From positions 3,137 through 67,136 of the forward strand of contig JBLIOI010000010.1 in assembly GCA_047639675.1 (NCBI GenBank): a stretch of DNA of 64,000 nucleotides. Reading direction: 5' to 3'. This stretch comes from JABACD01 sp047639675. Its GTDB lineage: Bacteria > Planctomycetota > UBA1135 > GCA-002686595. The notes under the pieces were generated by a model. The model was not told the origin of the DNA. It searched no databases and saw nothing but the letters and a program-made list of their open reading frames with translations. The position numbers and the translations under genes are program-made. Below, in pieces: positions 24,689 through 33,984 of the stretch (the first letter of the stretch is position 1; every line of letters begins with the position of its first letter).

Positions 24689-26929
24689 TTAGGGAGCGAT
24701 CGAAAAGTAGAGCGCGTTGGTGAGTCCAGAAGCGCTGGCTGTGGCTGGATCGCGGTACCAATACTGGGCGTAGACTTGCGTGCCTACGACCAGCGAGGCA
24801 TCGCCGCCGCCTTGAATCAGAGCGTTGAAGTCGAAGCTGAAATTGCCCGAACAGTCGGGCGCGCCGGTGTTTCCGCCAGAGTCTTGCGGTGAGGTGCGGA
24901 CTAGCGGAGCACTCACGCAAAGAGTGCCATCGCTGAAGGGATTGAAAGCTGGGGCGAGGCCGTAGAACAGGATGCCATTGCGGTTGTTCAAGACATCGCT
25001 AGCTGTGACATCGAAGCCAGTGGGGGATGTGGCGCTGGCACTGCCGCTTGAAGCGATTTGTGCTGCGCAACCAGCACTGTTGACCTTGGCGGTACAATAG
25101 GCGCTCGGGTCGTCGCCCGACGGCAAGAAGAATATCGGGTTGGTGTAAGCAGTCATTGATCCGCTCGCACTATAAGCGCGCACCCACGAGTTCACGCCGG
25201 TCTCAAGTGTCGTCGCACACTCGTACACGCCTTGACCGGTGAGCGGTCCACTTTGGCAGAGAGTGCTCTCGTTCGAGTCGCCATCGCGACCGCTGAAGAT
25301 TGTGATCGTGCTCGTGTCTGCGCCGAAGTTGTAATGCACGCGCGCCATGTAGTTTGACATCGGGCTGCCCGGCGGGAGTGGGTGCATCGACCCCATTGGA
25401 ATCGTTGAGCCTCCCAGTTGTGCTTCCATGATGAGCACATGGCCGTTCGAGATGTAATGCTGTCCTGAGCGCAGGGCGGCGTGAACGCTCTCGATGCTGA
25501 AAGCTTCAGCGCCCAAGATTACGTTGTTTGAGCCGAAGGCGAAGGCTTGGTCGTGGGTGTCGCTTCCGGAGTAAGCGTAAAGCAGGCGTCCATCCAGCAA
25601 CCAATTGACCCATTGTGCGACGTGGCTGCCTTGTCCGCTTTGGCTGCTGCCATTCCAAATCTCGACACCCTGCAAGGCGTCCGCTTCGATTCCGTTCGTC
25701 GCCGAAATACTGTTCCAACCAAACTCGCCTGAATCGGGATGGTGAGCAATCGGGTAGCCGCCCTGCGACCTGATGTTGCTGATGTTGCTCGTGAACGAGC
25801 TCAGCGCATCGCTGAATAATCCGTCGCAGAAACCGAGCAGGCCGGAATCGCCGCCACTAATCCGCGCGCTGAGTTGATGTGCGCCCATGTGATTAGCGGA
25901 GGTAAATCCAAGGCACAAAATGTCTCCGAGATCACTCCCGGACTGCGAACCGACTTCGTCGCTCGATAGCTCGATGTCCGGCATGCAAAGGAAGTTTGCA
26001 TCGGTCTGTGCGACGCATTCGGCAACGATTGCGTTGTACTCGCCTGTGCTGTTGATGCAGTAGCTATGATCTGTAGCTGTGAACCAGTCCATTCCGAGTG
26101 CTTGGTACTGGCTGCGCAACTGTGCGTAGCTGAAGCTGCCGGAAGTTTGCAGTGTTTCCGCTGTGCAGTTGGAGGAGGGGGCGCAGGCTCCTGAAGATTC
26201 GCCGTGGCAGGAGTGAACGTGTAGGTCGCCGGAGTGAATTGTGGATCCAGTGGCTGCATTCATCACGCTATTGGGCACTGCTAGAGGAGCGGCCAAGCGC
26301 CGAACACTGCTCGAAATTGTTGCGACTCGGGCGGCGCCATCCGCCAGAGTCCAACGCACCTGGACCTGAATCTCACGGGCAGTCCCGGCGGGCTCATCTG
26401 CCGCGAAGACCTGGTCAAGGTGCAGCGGGAAGTTGAGTTGCACATAGGGGCGTGTGCGCCCGGCTGAATACTCTTCTTCAAGACCCTGCAGGCGCAACGC
26501 GACTTCGCGGCGTGTGTCGGCAATCTCGCTACCTTCAAAATCCGCTGCATCCGGGTCTGCGTACCAGCGTTTGTCGCCAAAGCCATCGCGATGACCATGG
26601 GGCAAACGTTCAATCAGCGCGCTGATCTCACCAAAGCGCGGATCCCCGAGCAGCCCGTGCGCCAAGGGGGTGCTGTAGATCACATCTCCAAGGCAAGATA
26701 CGGTCAACCCTTCCAGATGAACGGCGATACCTGAATCATCTGGTGTGTAGAAGAACACTGCGGTCTCCACCGAGTTCAGCACGCGCACTTCGGCGGGTGT
26801 GAAAGGGATTAGAATGGGCCTGGATTCCGATTCGCTAACGCCTGGCTTCAGTTGAGCCCAAGTGGCGGCGCTTGCGAGGAGGACGGTCAAGGGACCGATT
26901 AAGGCAGTGTGACGCAGGAGGTTCTTCAT
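24689..26929 (-). CDS. Secreted PHP-like metallohydrolase with planctomycete C-terminal domain
   Basis: The 746-aa protein starts with a signal peptide (TALIGPLTVLLASAATWA). From about residue 230 a PHP-like metal site appears: GDLHVHSCHGE, TATDHSYC, AHHPDSGEFGW and YSGSDTHDQAF, as in CehA/McbA and DUF3604-related proteins. Residues about 605-746 (AYCTAKVNSAGC, NRNGILFYGL, DGTLCV, VYAQYWYRDP) are a copy of a Cys-rich C-terminal domain that recurs in this window. The pattern suggests an exported metal-dependent phosphoesterase-like enzyme on the cell surface or secreted. The substrate cannot be read from the sequence. Confidence 0.75.
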   Translation of the reverse strand: MKNLLRHTALIGPLTVLLASAATWAQLKPGVSESESRPILIPFTPAEVRVLNSVETAVFFYTPDDSGIAVHLEGLTVSCLGDVIYSTPLAHGLLGDPRFGEISALIERLPHGHRDGFGDKRWYADPDAADFEGSEIADTRREVALRLQGLEEEYSAGRTRPYVQLNFPLHLDQVFAADEPAGTAREIQVQVRWTLADGAARVATISSSVRRLAAPLAVPNSVMNAATGSTIHSGDLHVHSCHGESSGACAPSSNCTAETLQTSGSFSYAQLRSQYQALGMDWFTATDHSYCINSTGEYNAIVAECVAQTDANFLCMPDIELSSDEVGSQSGSDLGDILCLGFTSANHMGAHQLSARISGGDSGLLGFCDGLFSDALSSFTSNISNIRSQGGYPIAHHPDSGEFGWNSISATNGIEADALQGVEIWNGSSQSGQGSHVAQWVNWLLDGRLLYAYSGSDTHDQAFAFGSNNVILGAEAFSIESVHAALRSGQHYISNGHVLIMEAQLGGSTIPMGSMHPLPPGSPMSNYMARVHYNFGADTSTITIFSGRDGDSNESTLCQSGPLTGQGVYECATTLETGVNSWVRAYSASGSMTAYTNPIFFLPSGDDPSAYCTAKVNSAGCAAQIASSGSASATSPTGFDVTASDVLNNRNGILFYGLAPAFNPFSDGTLCVSAPLVRTSPQDSGGNTGAPDCSGNFSFDFNALIQGGGDASLVVGTQVYAQYWYRDPATASASGLTNALYFSIAP

Positions 26930-27010
26930 GGTTGTGTAGCTCGCGAACTAAAGTCTCGGGTTGGAGCGGAGGATGCCAGAGACGGGTGAAACGGGTCTTG
27001 CTACGGTCTA

Positions 27011-28042
27011 TTAGGGACAGAAGATGACTTCGGTTGCGTTCGAGAGGTTGAAGCCCGCTCCGCCAGCTGCCGTATCACGGAACCAGCATTGGAAGTTAGT
27101 GGAAACTCCAGGGTCAATGGCAGCGCCGCCGGGCAAGTTATTCATGTCCAACCCTTGTGTGAATACTCCGGCCGGGCTGGAGATCAGGATCCCAAGTCGC
27201 TTGATTGCGCCACCGACGCAGCGTGTCCCGTCCCCGAGTGGCAACGAAACCTGATTGGGTCCGACGAAGAAGATCCCGGGCTTACTTCCCGGCGCGCCCG
27301 CAGCACTCAAGCCGAATGCGTTGTCGCTGATGAAGGTGGAACCCGTCGTCGAGATCACGGAACCGGGGCTAGCACTGTTGGGCGACAGGGGGCAGTAGTT
27401 GGCAGCGGGCAAGCATGTGTAGATTGCGGTGATGGTGCCAACCAAGTCGATGGTGGCGCTGATCTTGCTGGCGGGATCGGTGAAGTCGAAGGCGGTGACC
27501 ATCGGCGAAACCATGGTGATCATGGAGCCAGAGCGAATCAGGGTTCCGCTCGTGGCTGCCGGCGGACCAAAGGTTCCAGTGAGGTCTGTTTGGGTCGATG
27601 CGCCAACGAGTGGTGTGACCGTCAAGGTTCCGGCGGTGACTTCGAGCGTGGTCATCGTCGTGAAGTTGCCCGCGTTGTCGACCGTAAAGGGGTCTGACGT
27701 GATTGAGAAACGCATTCCCGCAACATCAATGGTTGCGAGGGCCGGGAAGCCCGGGATTGGGTTCGGAATTACCCCCGAGAGGTCTGGTGTAACCAACATG
27801 TCCGCGCCAGTCCACTGGCCGTCGCCGACGGGATTGCCTCCCGTTCCAAGGAGCAAGTCAACAGTTCCGGAGAGCTGAAAGGTGTTGCTGGGATTCCCGA
27901 TCAGGTTGCCCACCGACGTTGTTCCGCTCCAAGTGTAGTTGGTGTTGCTTTGATCAACGGCGAATTGAAACGTTTGGGCTTCGACTGAGGTGGACAGCGC
28001 AGCAAGGCTGCAAGCGACTGCAGCGATCAGGGAATGTCTCAT
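27011..28042 (-). CDS. Secreted protein with planctomycete C-terminal domain
   Basis: The 343-aa protein has a signal peptide (SLIAAVACSLAALSTSVEA). Residues 20-215 are a beta-rich, Thr/Gly-rich region without a recognised family. From about residue 215 it has the recurrent C-terminal domain: NYCPLSPNSASPGS, then PGSKPGIFFVGPNQVSLPLGDGTRC, then a final FQCWFRDTAAGGAGFNLSNATEVIFCP-type block. The domain is likely a surface attachment or export module, as inferred from its repeated terminal position. It lies 81 bp upstream of the PHP gene on the same strand, and its promoter region is shared with the divergent gene at 28204. Confidence 0.7.
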   Translation of the reverse strand: MRHSLIAAVACSLAALSTSVEAQTFQFAVDQSNTNYTWSGTTSVGNLIGNPSNTFQLSGTVDLLLGTGGNPVGDGQWTGADMLVTPDLSGVIPNPIPGFPALATIDVAGMRFSITSDPFTVDNAGNFTTMTTLEVTAGTLTVTPLVGASTQTDLTGTFGPPAATSGTLIRSGSMITMVSPMVTAFDFTDPASKISATIDLVGTITAIYTCLPAANYCPLSPNSASPGSVISTTGSTFISDNAFGLSAAGAPGSKPGIFFVGPNQVSLPLGDGTRCVGGAIKRLGILISSPAGVFTQGLDMNNLPGGAAIDPGVSTNFQCWFRDTAAGGAGFNLSNATEVIFCP

Positions 28043-28203
28043 AGTTTCTGTTTTGGGGTGGCGAATGGGGGTTATGCGGAGCTCAATGTGCTCCTCCTGC
28101 TCTGTGTATAAGAGTAGCAGACCGCCTCAATTCTAGGGAGTCATGACGCTGAGAGGATCAAAGCTTCCTACCTGAGCAGAGATCGAATACCTTGCGCGCG
28201 CCA

Positions 28204-28989
28204 ATGATTGCCCGTTTTCTGCTCATTCTCAGCCTTTGCCTCGCTACCTCGTGTGCGACTGGAGGCCAGTCAAATATCCCTGATTTGTCGACGGAACCCT
28301 GGCGCGCAACTCGCGCGGGGACCGTGGGGGTAGCATTGGTCACTGGTGTTGCGAGCGGCTACGAAGTGGACTCGACGGTGAATGTGGTCGCTGCAAACTT
28401 CGGTGATCCAGTGAGTTTGCATGGCGACATGGTCGGACGCTACGGCGTCGGTGTGCAAGGCGAGTACTATCCTATCGATGACTTGATGCTCTTCCTCGGT
28501 GCCGAGCGGCGTGCCTTCGAGCCAGACTTGGGCGAAGAGGCCATCTCCTTTGGTGAAGCTTCACAAAACGAGATATTCATTGGAATGCGCTACTTCTTGC
28601 CCTATCGATTCCTGAAGAGCCAAAGACTGCGCGCATTTGTGCAGGCGAAGCTGGCCTACATACCGTCGGTGGAGTTCGAAATGGAATCCCGCTTGGAGTT
28701 TGACCCGCCGTTGAACGATGCGGTCTTGGTTTCTCCGTACAGCGGCAGTGACTATTGGTCGATTGGCGCCGGCGCCGGTTTCGCTTACCAATACTCAGAT
28801 TCCGTGCTGCTGAGCTTTGGCTTTTTCTATGAGCTACCGCTGGGTGCCTCCGAAGGACGCTCAGCGGCGTCGCTCAAAGAGGCGACAGGCAACTCATTCG
28901 TTGACAATATACTCGACCAGTTAGAGTACGACGTTGAGCTTGAACCGCGGGGTTGGATCTCTTTCTTAAGGTTGTCCTACGCCTTCTAG
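28204..28989 (+). CDS. Outer-membrane beta-barrel-like protein with lipoprotein-type signal
   Basis: The 261-aa protein begins MIARFLLILSLCLATSC, a signal sequence with a possible lipobox (ATS-C). The rest is a run of alternating amphipathic strands (VGVQGEYYPIDDLMLFLGAE, AFVQAKLAYIPSVEFE, WSIGAGAGFAYQYSDSVLLSFGFFYEL), and it ends with an aromatic strand RLSYAF, a pattern of outer-membrane barrels. I use ATG 28204; an in-frame TTG at 28192 would add four residues. Combining a lipobox with a barrel is unusual, so one of the two readings may be wrong. Its 3' end overlaps the convergent PAP2-like gene by 24 bp. Confidence 0.55.
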   Translation: MIARFLLILSLCLATSCATGGQSNIPDLSTEPWRATRAGTVGVALVTGVASGYEVDSTVNVVAANFGDPVSLHGDMVGRYGVGVQGEYYPIDDLMLFLGAERRAFEPDLGEEAISFGEASQNEIFIGMRYFLPYRFLKSQRLRAFVQAKLAYIPSVEFEMESRLEFDPPLNDAVLVSPYSGSDYWSIGAGAGFAYQYSDSVLLSFGFFYELPLGASEGRSAASLKEATGNSFVDNILDQLEYDVELEPRGWISFLRLSYAF

Positions 28990-29748
28990 CTCGCAACCGC
29001 AGAGAAGTGCTCGCAAGTAGAAGCGCCAAGCTATACAGCCGACGAGTGCGCCGGTCCAGATGTCGAAAAAGAAGTGTTGCTTGGTGGTCAGGATGCTCAA
29101 ACACAGAGCAAGCCAGGATAGAACTGCGATCACAATGGCGATGGTGTCGAGTTTTCCGCGCCTCCACAGCTTGTGACGACCAACCCTTGTTCGCGTGAAC
29201 TGTGCCCAAGTGAATAGCATCAGAATGCTGAGGGACACGTGCAAGCTGGGCCAAGCGTTGAAGGGTGCGTCCAGGGAATAGAGTTCAGCGAACAGCCCGT
29301 TCAGGAACTCACTGCTCGTTCCGAGTTTGCTTTCCATTTCACTGCGCACATAGATGCGCGTGGGGAATGCCAGGAAGACGGCCCATGTGATCAAGGATAC
29401 GAGGACTTGCGCTTGAAAGTGATACAAGATCGCCAAGGTCCCTCGTTTGCCGCGCGGGGCAAGCAGCATCGTGATAGGAAAGTACAAGTACAAGGACATG
29501 TACACGAGCACGGTCCAAGGTAGGGCAGGAACTGCGCGATCAATGAAGCTTGTAGAGTCCCAAAGAGAAACTCCACGCCACTCTGCGAGACGTAGGATCG
29601 CCAAGTAGCCGCCACCAAGAGTGACGAGTTGGACAGCTAGCGTAACGCCCGCAAAGAGCAGACGATTTCCGCATAGGGCGAAATTCCATAGAGGGACCAT
29701 TAGTGTCCACAGGCGTGCTGGTCTCGTAGTTGGATCGGTCTGGGACAA
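28966..29748 (-). CDS. PAP2-superfamily-like integral membrane protein
   Basis: The 260-aa protein has about six membrane segments (for example LFAGVTLAVQLVTLGGGYLAIL, LPWTVLVYMSLYLYFPITMLL, VLVSLITWAVFLAFP, SILMLFTWAQF, IAIVIAVLSWLALCLSIL). The PAP2-like catalytic pattern is present: AWPSLHVSLS with a conserved Ser-x-His, and TTKQHFFFDIWTGAL with His followed by Asp. This resembles the PAP2/inositol-phosphotransferase group that removes or transfers phosphate on lipids. The lipid substrate is unknown. It overlaps the end of the upstream plus-strand gene tail to tail. Confidence 0.7.
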   Translation of the reverse strand: MSQTDPTTRPARLWTLMVPLWNFALCGNRLLFAGVTLAVQLVTLGGGYLAILRLAEWRGVSLWDSTSFIDRAVPALPWTVLVYMSLYLYFPITMLLAPRGKRGTLAILYHFQAQVLVSLITWAVFLAFPTRIYVRSEMESKLGTSSEFLNGLFAELYSLDAPFNAWPSLHVSLSILMLFTWAQFTRTRVGRHKLWRRGKLDTIAIVIAVLSWLALCLSILTTKQHFFFDIWTGALVGCIAWRFYLRALLCGCELEGVGQP

Positions 29749-30206
29749 GAGGCGCCCAGGGTACGCGAGCTTGCGCGTGAGTCACGCTTCCTTCTGTGTC
29801 TGTTGCGCTTGCTTTGCAGAATCCACAGCCCGAGAACAGCTGGCGCTACGGTCAAAGCCAGCATGCTCATGGCGAAGCCGCAGGTTTCGAGGGACCCGCC
29901 AAAGCCAGGATCACATTACGCCCAATCAGGAACCGCCCTAGGGCTGCGTAGAGCGTGCGTTCGAGGTGTCCCTGGCTGAAGCCCCCCGAGAGTGCCCGTG
30001 CCAGGAAGATCCCACCGCCAGCCGATTAACCCAAGTACCCCGCGCAAAGAAGCCATGCCTCTTGCGGAGAGCTAAAGCACAGCAATTAGACGGGGAGCAA
30101 GCATGACTGTCGAACCTTGAGCCGGCCGTGATTTTCAAATCATCGAGGCCGCTGATTCCGTGAGGCTCTCGCCCACAACCTCATTGATAGAGGTCAGGAA
30201 GCAAGA
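29749..30206. other. Intergenic region, possible decayed coding sequence
   Basis: No gene can be supported in this 458-bp stretch. On the minus strand a short frame (roughly 30050-29890) reads like a coding remnant: GIFLARALSGGFSQGHLERT then YAALGRFLIGRNVILALAG. A second frame around 29880-29800 encodes a hydrophobic run followed by basic residues (LGLWILQSKRNRHRRKR), reminiscent of a C-terminal anchor. Neither has a convincing start or a known family motif. I regard it as a likely relic. Confidence 0.25.
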
Positions 30207-31370
30207 TCAGTTCAATCCTTCGAGGAACCTTGCCAAGCGCTTCAGCGATTCATTGATGTTCTCCATAGAAGTGGCGTAACTGAAGCGGATATGCCCCTCG
30301 ACGCCAAAGGCTGCGCCAGGAACGATGGCGACACCTTCGCGTTCCAGCAGAGTGTCGCAGAACTCCTCGCTATTGCCATCGGGCCAATGTTTCGTGATGT
30401 CAGGAAAAACGTAGAAAGCGCCGCGAGGCGGAGGTGTGTGCATGCCGAGGGCTTCGAGTCCTTCTAGGATGCGGTCTCGCCTTTCACAAAAGGCGGCCAG
30501 CATGATATCGAGCTCGGGCGGCTCAGATCTCAGAGCCGCTTCGAACGCCTCCTGTCCAATAGCGTTCGGTGCGCCCGTCAGTTGCGAGTGCAAGCGTTCG
30601 ACGGCGTTGGCGACCTTCTTTTGTGCCGCGACGAACCCTATGCGGTAGCCCGTCATCGCATAGGTCTTGCTTGCGCCGTCGACGATCACGGTTCGAGCGC
30701 GTGCGTCGTCTCCGTACTGAACCGTGCTGCGGTAGGGTTCACTGTCGTAGACTAGGCGGCCATATATTTCATCCGACAGAATCCAGATGTCGTGCTTCTT
30801 CGCAAAGGCAGCAAGTTTGGCTAGCTCTTCTTCCGTGCAAACATACCCGCTCGGATTGCTGGGGGAGTTGAGCATGATCCCGGCAGTCTTCGATGTCACC
30901 GCTTGTTCAAGCGCATCGAAGTCAGGCCCCATGTCAGGACGCGGCGCAACGCCGATCGACGCACCGCCGGCGAAGCGAACTTGTTCCACGTAGCTAACCC
31001 ACGCTGGCAGCAGTAAGAGTACTTCGTCTCCATCGGAAACGAGGGTCAAGAGAGCCCCGGAGAGCGCATGTTTACCGCTATGGCAAACGGTGATTTCTTC
31101 ACTCGTGAACGGTACTCCGCGGGTACGCGTTAGGTGTTCAGCGATCGCCTCGCGCAAGGCCAAGCGGCCCGGGGCGGGGGTGTAGCGCACGCGCCCGCCA
31201 TTTATGGCGGCCTTGGCAGCATCCCGCACGACTTTTGGAGAGTCAAAGTCGGGCTCTCCGGCAGTCATGTTGACTATGTCTCGGCCGCTGGCTGCTAGCT
31301 TCTTTGCGCGGGCATCCAGAGCCAGGGTTTGTGAGAGGGGGATTCGGTCGACGCGCTGGTTGATTCGCAT
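30207..31370 (-). CDS. aspC: PLP-dependent aminotransferase, aspartate aminotransferase type
   Basis: The 387-aa protein has the fold-type I class I/II aminotransferase signatures: VNMTAGEPDFDSP, YTPAPGRLALREAI, LNSPSNPSGYV, SDEIYGRLVYD and the PLP-lysine motif VDGASKTYAMTGYRIGF. The final part has FYVFPDI and GEGHIRFSYA-type residues (GVEGHIRFSYATSMENI). This is the subgroup I-gamma aspartate aminotransferase (sometimes with prephenate activity), transferring amino groups between aspartate and 2-oxoglutarate. Length and motifs are normal. It stands alone, not in an evident operon. The exact amino-acid specificity is not certain. Confidence 0.88.
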   Translation of the reverse strand: MRINQRVDRIPLSQTLALDARAKKLAASGRDIVNMTAGEPDFDSPKVVRDAAKAAINGGRVRYTPAPGRLALREAIAEHLTRTRGVPFTSEEITVCHSGKHALSGALLTLVSDGDEVLLLLPAWVSYVEQVRFAGGASIGVAPRPDMGPDFDALEQAVTSKTAGIMLNSPSNPSGYVCTEEELAKLAAFAKKHDIWILSDEIYGRLVYDSEPYRSTVQYGDDARARTVIVDGASKTYAMTGYRIGFVAAQKKVANAVERLHSQLTGAPNAIGQEAFEAALRSEPPELDIMLAAFCERRDRILEGLEALGMHTPPPRGAFYVFPDITKHWPDGNSEEFCDTLLEREGVAIVPGAAFGVEGHIRFSYATSMENINESLKRLARFLEGLN

Positions 31371-31746
31371 TCATGCCATTCTGAAGAGCTTGCGCTCTGG
31401 GTCAAGTCGCAGGAGACTTCCCTCGCAAACCGTGCCCAAAGACTCGGATTCCGAGCAGCAGAGGGCAATTCTCACCCTGCTTTCACGCGGCCTCTCCGCT
31501 CCCGACTACGACCTTGATTGCTCACTGAATCCCCGATTCAGTTGCCTTTCAAGGCCAGGGCTAGAGGGCAGGGGCGACAACAAGAGAGCAAGAAGAGTTT
31601 AGCCACGGTCTGCTAGGCGCTTGTCGGGAAGTTCTGTCCAATTGGGTCGTCCGTTCAAAATTCCGATGTGGTTGGATACTCCTGAGGCCTCAGCGAGTAT
31701 CAAACACGCCCACCTTTTCCACGATCCCTACCTTTTTCAGCGCTAG
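31371..31746. other. Intergenic region without recognisable genes
   Basis: This 376-bp stretch lies between two divergent genes and presumably holds their promoters. I see no gene. A small perfect hairpin (ACTGAATC, loop CCC, GATTCAGT at 31524-31542) is present without a clear T-run. Confidence 0.4.
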
Positions 31747-33765
31747 ATGAGTCGGAAGTCCCGCCTGCTACGAATTCTCGTCGTCGTTCTCCTGATCGTC
31801 GTCTTCATTGGCTATTTCGCCTTCTCGACGCTGCTCTTCGATCCCTTCGAAGACAGTCTGGAGCTGGACGCTTCGGTGCTTGTGGATCGTCGGGTCGATT
31901 TCTTCATCGCCCGGGCGCAACTCGAAGGCGAGTTTGATCCCTTTCCGCACCTGCGGGCGATCGAGGTTTTGGATGACGACGTGGCCTGGCAGGTTTGGTT
32001 TAACTCGCCAGAGTGCGAGACTCTTTCTGCGGATATAGGCTACCCGGAATTGATCGGTCGGATCGAACAGGAGCTCAGCCAACTTCCGCTAAGCATCGAG
32101 CCTCTCGATGTCTTCGGTGGTCGGGACTTGATCGTTGCGGGCAAGTTTAAGCCTGGCGGAATCGAGCAGTCTGAGTGGGCGATTTATGGTTCGCTTTCGA
32201 CGACGGGCAAGTTGGGCGTTGAGATGCTCAAATTTCCCGGGCTGATCGGACTGGAGGATCAAGGCATTACGGTTACGCCGCTCGACGGCTACGTAACAAT
32301 GAGTGGCGGAAATATAAGCAGCCCGATCTCTGTCGGTCGCATCTTAGATGTTGGCATTGTTTCCAACTCAGCGGGGATGATCACCCGTGCGATTGAGTTG
32401 GAGAGCAAGCAGTTTGAAGGCTCTGTCTATGCAGGGGCTACTTACAACGACGGAATCCTGCTCGGCGATCGCAATGACGATGCCAATGAGTTTGAGATCA
32501 TTCTGAACAACCGCGCGCTGATGGAGACCATGCAAGTCACCGGCGCATGGCCGGACCCAAATAGCCAGGACTTCGTTCCTTCGCTGATCTCCAAGTTCTT
32601 TCAGATTGGAACGATCAACCAGTTGGTTGGAATTCTGGGGATTGACGAAGGCGTGAGCCTCGATCTCAAGGCTAGCCTTTCAAGCGAGTTGATGTCGTCG
32701 CTCCAAACGCGCACCTACAATAAGCGCGCGATCAGTGGCGAGGACCTCGTTGATAAGTACGCAGTCTACGCGCCTCAGGATGTCAGCATCTTTGTCTACT
32801 TCAAGTGCAATATGGGCGATCTCCTGACGCAAGTCTTCGACTCTATGGAGCCGGCCACGCGCGGATTGGTAGAGGAACGTTTCCAAGCGACGGGGAAGTA
32901 CCGCGACTTGAACCAACTCATCGAAGAAATCGACTCGGCGCTGCTCGACCACTTCGTCTTCATGGCACGCGAAAACGACTACCCCGAAGCCGATGATGAT
33001 CCGCCGCACAACGACGAGCCGGTTCCGGCCTTCGCTATCGTTGCCTTCCTCGCGGATGGCGGCAAGGAGAAGATTGACGGCTTGCGAGCTACCGTTGGTG
33101 GAATGGGCGCAAGCATTGGCTTGCAAGGAAGCGAGCCTGGGACGTCCGGTTTCTACTCGCGCTCTGTTGGCGGCTATAGTTTCAACGAATACTGGTCGCC
33201 GCACATCGATGGCACAGGCGTGATGGCTGCTGGCACCACTCAAGATGTCGTCACGATCACCAATTCGAGCTTGATGTACGAGCACGTTCGCAAGACCTTC
33301 ACACAGGGTGCGCCGACACGGCCGCGTCTTTCCGAGCGTTCGGATTTCGCCACGCTTGCTCGACACTCCGAGAACGGCGCGAACTTGGCCATCTGGATCA
33401 ATCCGCGCAGTGCCATGCCCATGCTCAAAACAGCGGCGCAGGGTTGGGCGGAGGATGGCGTCACGATCGACTGGGCCTTCGAGCGCGCGCGCGTTGAGGA
33501 CAAGGTCCTACGCGATGAGTACCGCGACAGAAAGAAGGAAGCTCTGACCCCGATCGAGCGCGGCGATCTCGACCGAGTCGTTAACGATCAACTTGACGAA
33601 ATTGATCAAGCGATCAAGCGCGAGCAGATTCCAAAGGTCCTCGGTGGCTACGAGCGCAAGTTGACCTATCTGAACGCGATTCATGGTGGGCTGATGATGA
33701 TCGCGGCCAGCCCGCGAGACTTGGACCTGACATTGCGACTGATGACACCCATTGAGGGGAATTAG
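31747..33765 (+). CDS. Membrane-anchored protein of unknown function
   Basis: The 672-aa protein has one N-terminal membrane segment (about residues 9-30, ILVVVLLIVVFIGYFAFSTLL) after a basic start (MSRKSRLLR). The remaining 640 residues are soluble, acidic and mixed alpha/beta, so the bulk should sit outside the cytoplasmic membrane. I find no catalytic or binding motif. The acidic insert near residue 415 (EADDDPPHNDEPVP) looks like a linker between two globular halves. I do not recognise the family; it may be a PVC-specific protein. The gene stands alone and is convergent with the next. Confidence 0.6.
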   Translation: MSRKSRLLRILVVVLLIVVFIGYFAFSTLLFDPFEDSLELDASVLVDRRVDFFIARAQLEGEFDPFPHLRAIEVLDDDVAWQVWFNSPECETLSADIGYPELIGRIEQELSQLPLSIEPLDVFGGRDLIVAGKFKPGGIEQSEWAIYGSLSTTGKLGVEMLKFPGLIGLEDQGITVTPLDGYVTMSGGNISSPISVGRILDVGIVSNSAGMITRAIELESKQFEGSVYAGATYNDGILLGDRNDDANEFEIILNNRALMETMQVTGAWPDPNSQDFVPSLISKFFQIGTINQLVGILGIDEGVSLDLKASLSSELMSSLQTRTYNKRAISGEDLVDKYAVYAPQDVSIFVYFKCNMGDLLTQVFDSMEPATRGLVEERFQATGKYRDLNQLIEEIDSALLDHFVFMARENDYPEADDDPPHNDEPVPAFAIVAFLADGGKEKIDGLRATVGGMGASIGLQGSEPGTSGFYSRSVGGYSFNEYWSPHIDGTGVMAAGTTQDVVTITNSSLMYEHVRKTFTQGAPTRPRLSERSDFATLARHSENGANLAIWINPRSAMPMLKTAAQGWAEDGVTIDWAFERARVEDKVLRDEYRDRKKEALTPIERGDLDRVVNDQLDEIDQAIKREQIPKVLGGYERKLTYLNAIHGGLMMIAASPRDLDLTLRLMTPIEGN

Positions 33766-33959
33766 CGCGCCCCGGGCTAGATTGGCCCTGGGTTCGGGTT
33801 GACGCCATCATGGGGATTATTTCCCGTAAGCGAGCGCCCCACAGCCGGCTGGCACCTGTGACTAAGACTCGCTTGCGGACACCTTGGCCTAAGAGGACAG
33901 GGGGGGGGCAACTTCACCAATTCCAATAGCAGCGAACTGCAGAGCGCATAGTGCGCGGA

Positions 33960-33983
33960 GGTGAGCTCGATTCGAGCTTCACC
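33960..33983. terminator. Hairpin between convergent genes
   Basis: GGTGAGCTCGA (33960-33970) pairs with TCGAGCTTCACC (33972-33983) with a single bulge. On the plus strand it is followed by TTCATTTT, a weak T-rich tail. It lies one base past the stop of the minus-strand thioredoxin-like gene and could serve convergent termination. Confidence 0.35.
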
Positions 33984-33984
33984 T

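Noticed and set aside
28043..28191. TATAAG near 28106 as a promoter for the outer-membrane gene
   Set aside because: The match is poor and no -35 was found at suitable spacing.
31524..31542. Short hairpin as a terminator
   Set aside because: The stem is only 8 bp and no T-run follows; it lies between divergent genes.
33900..33908. Run of nine G
   Set aside because: A homopolymer in intergenic DNA without other features; possible sequencing noise.
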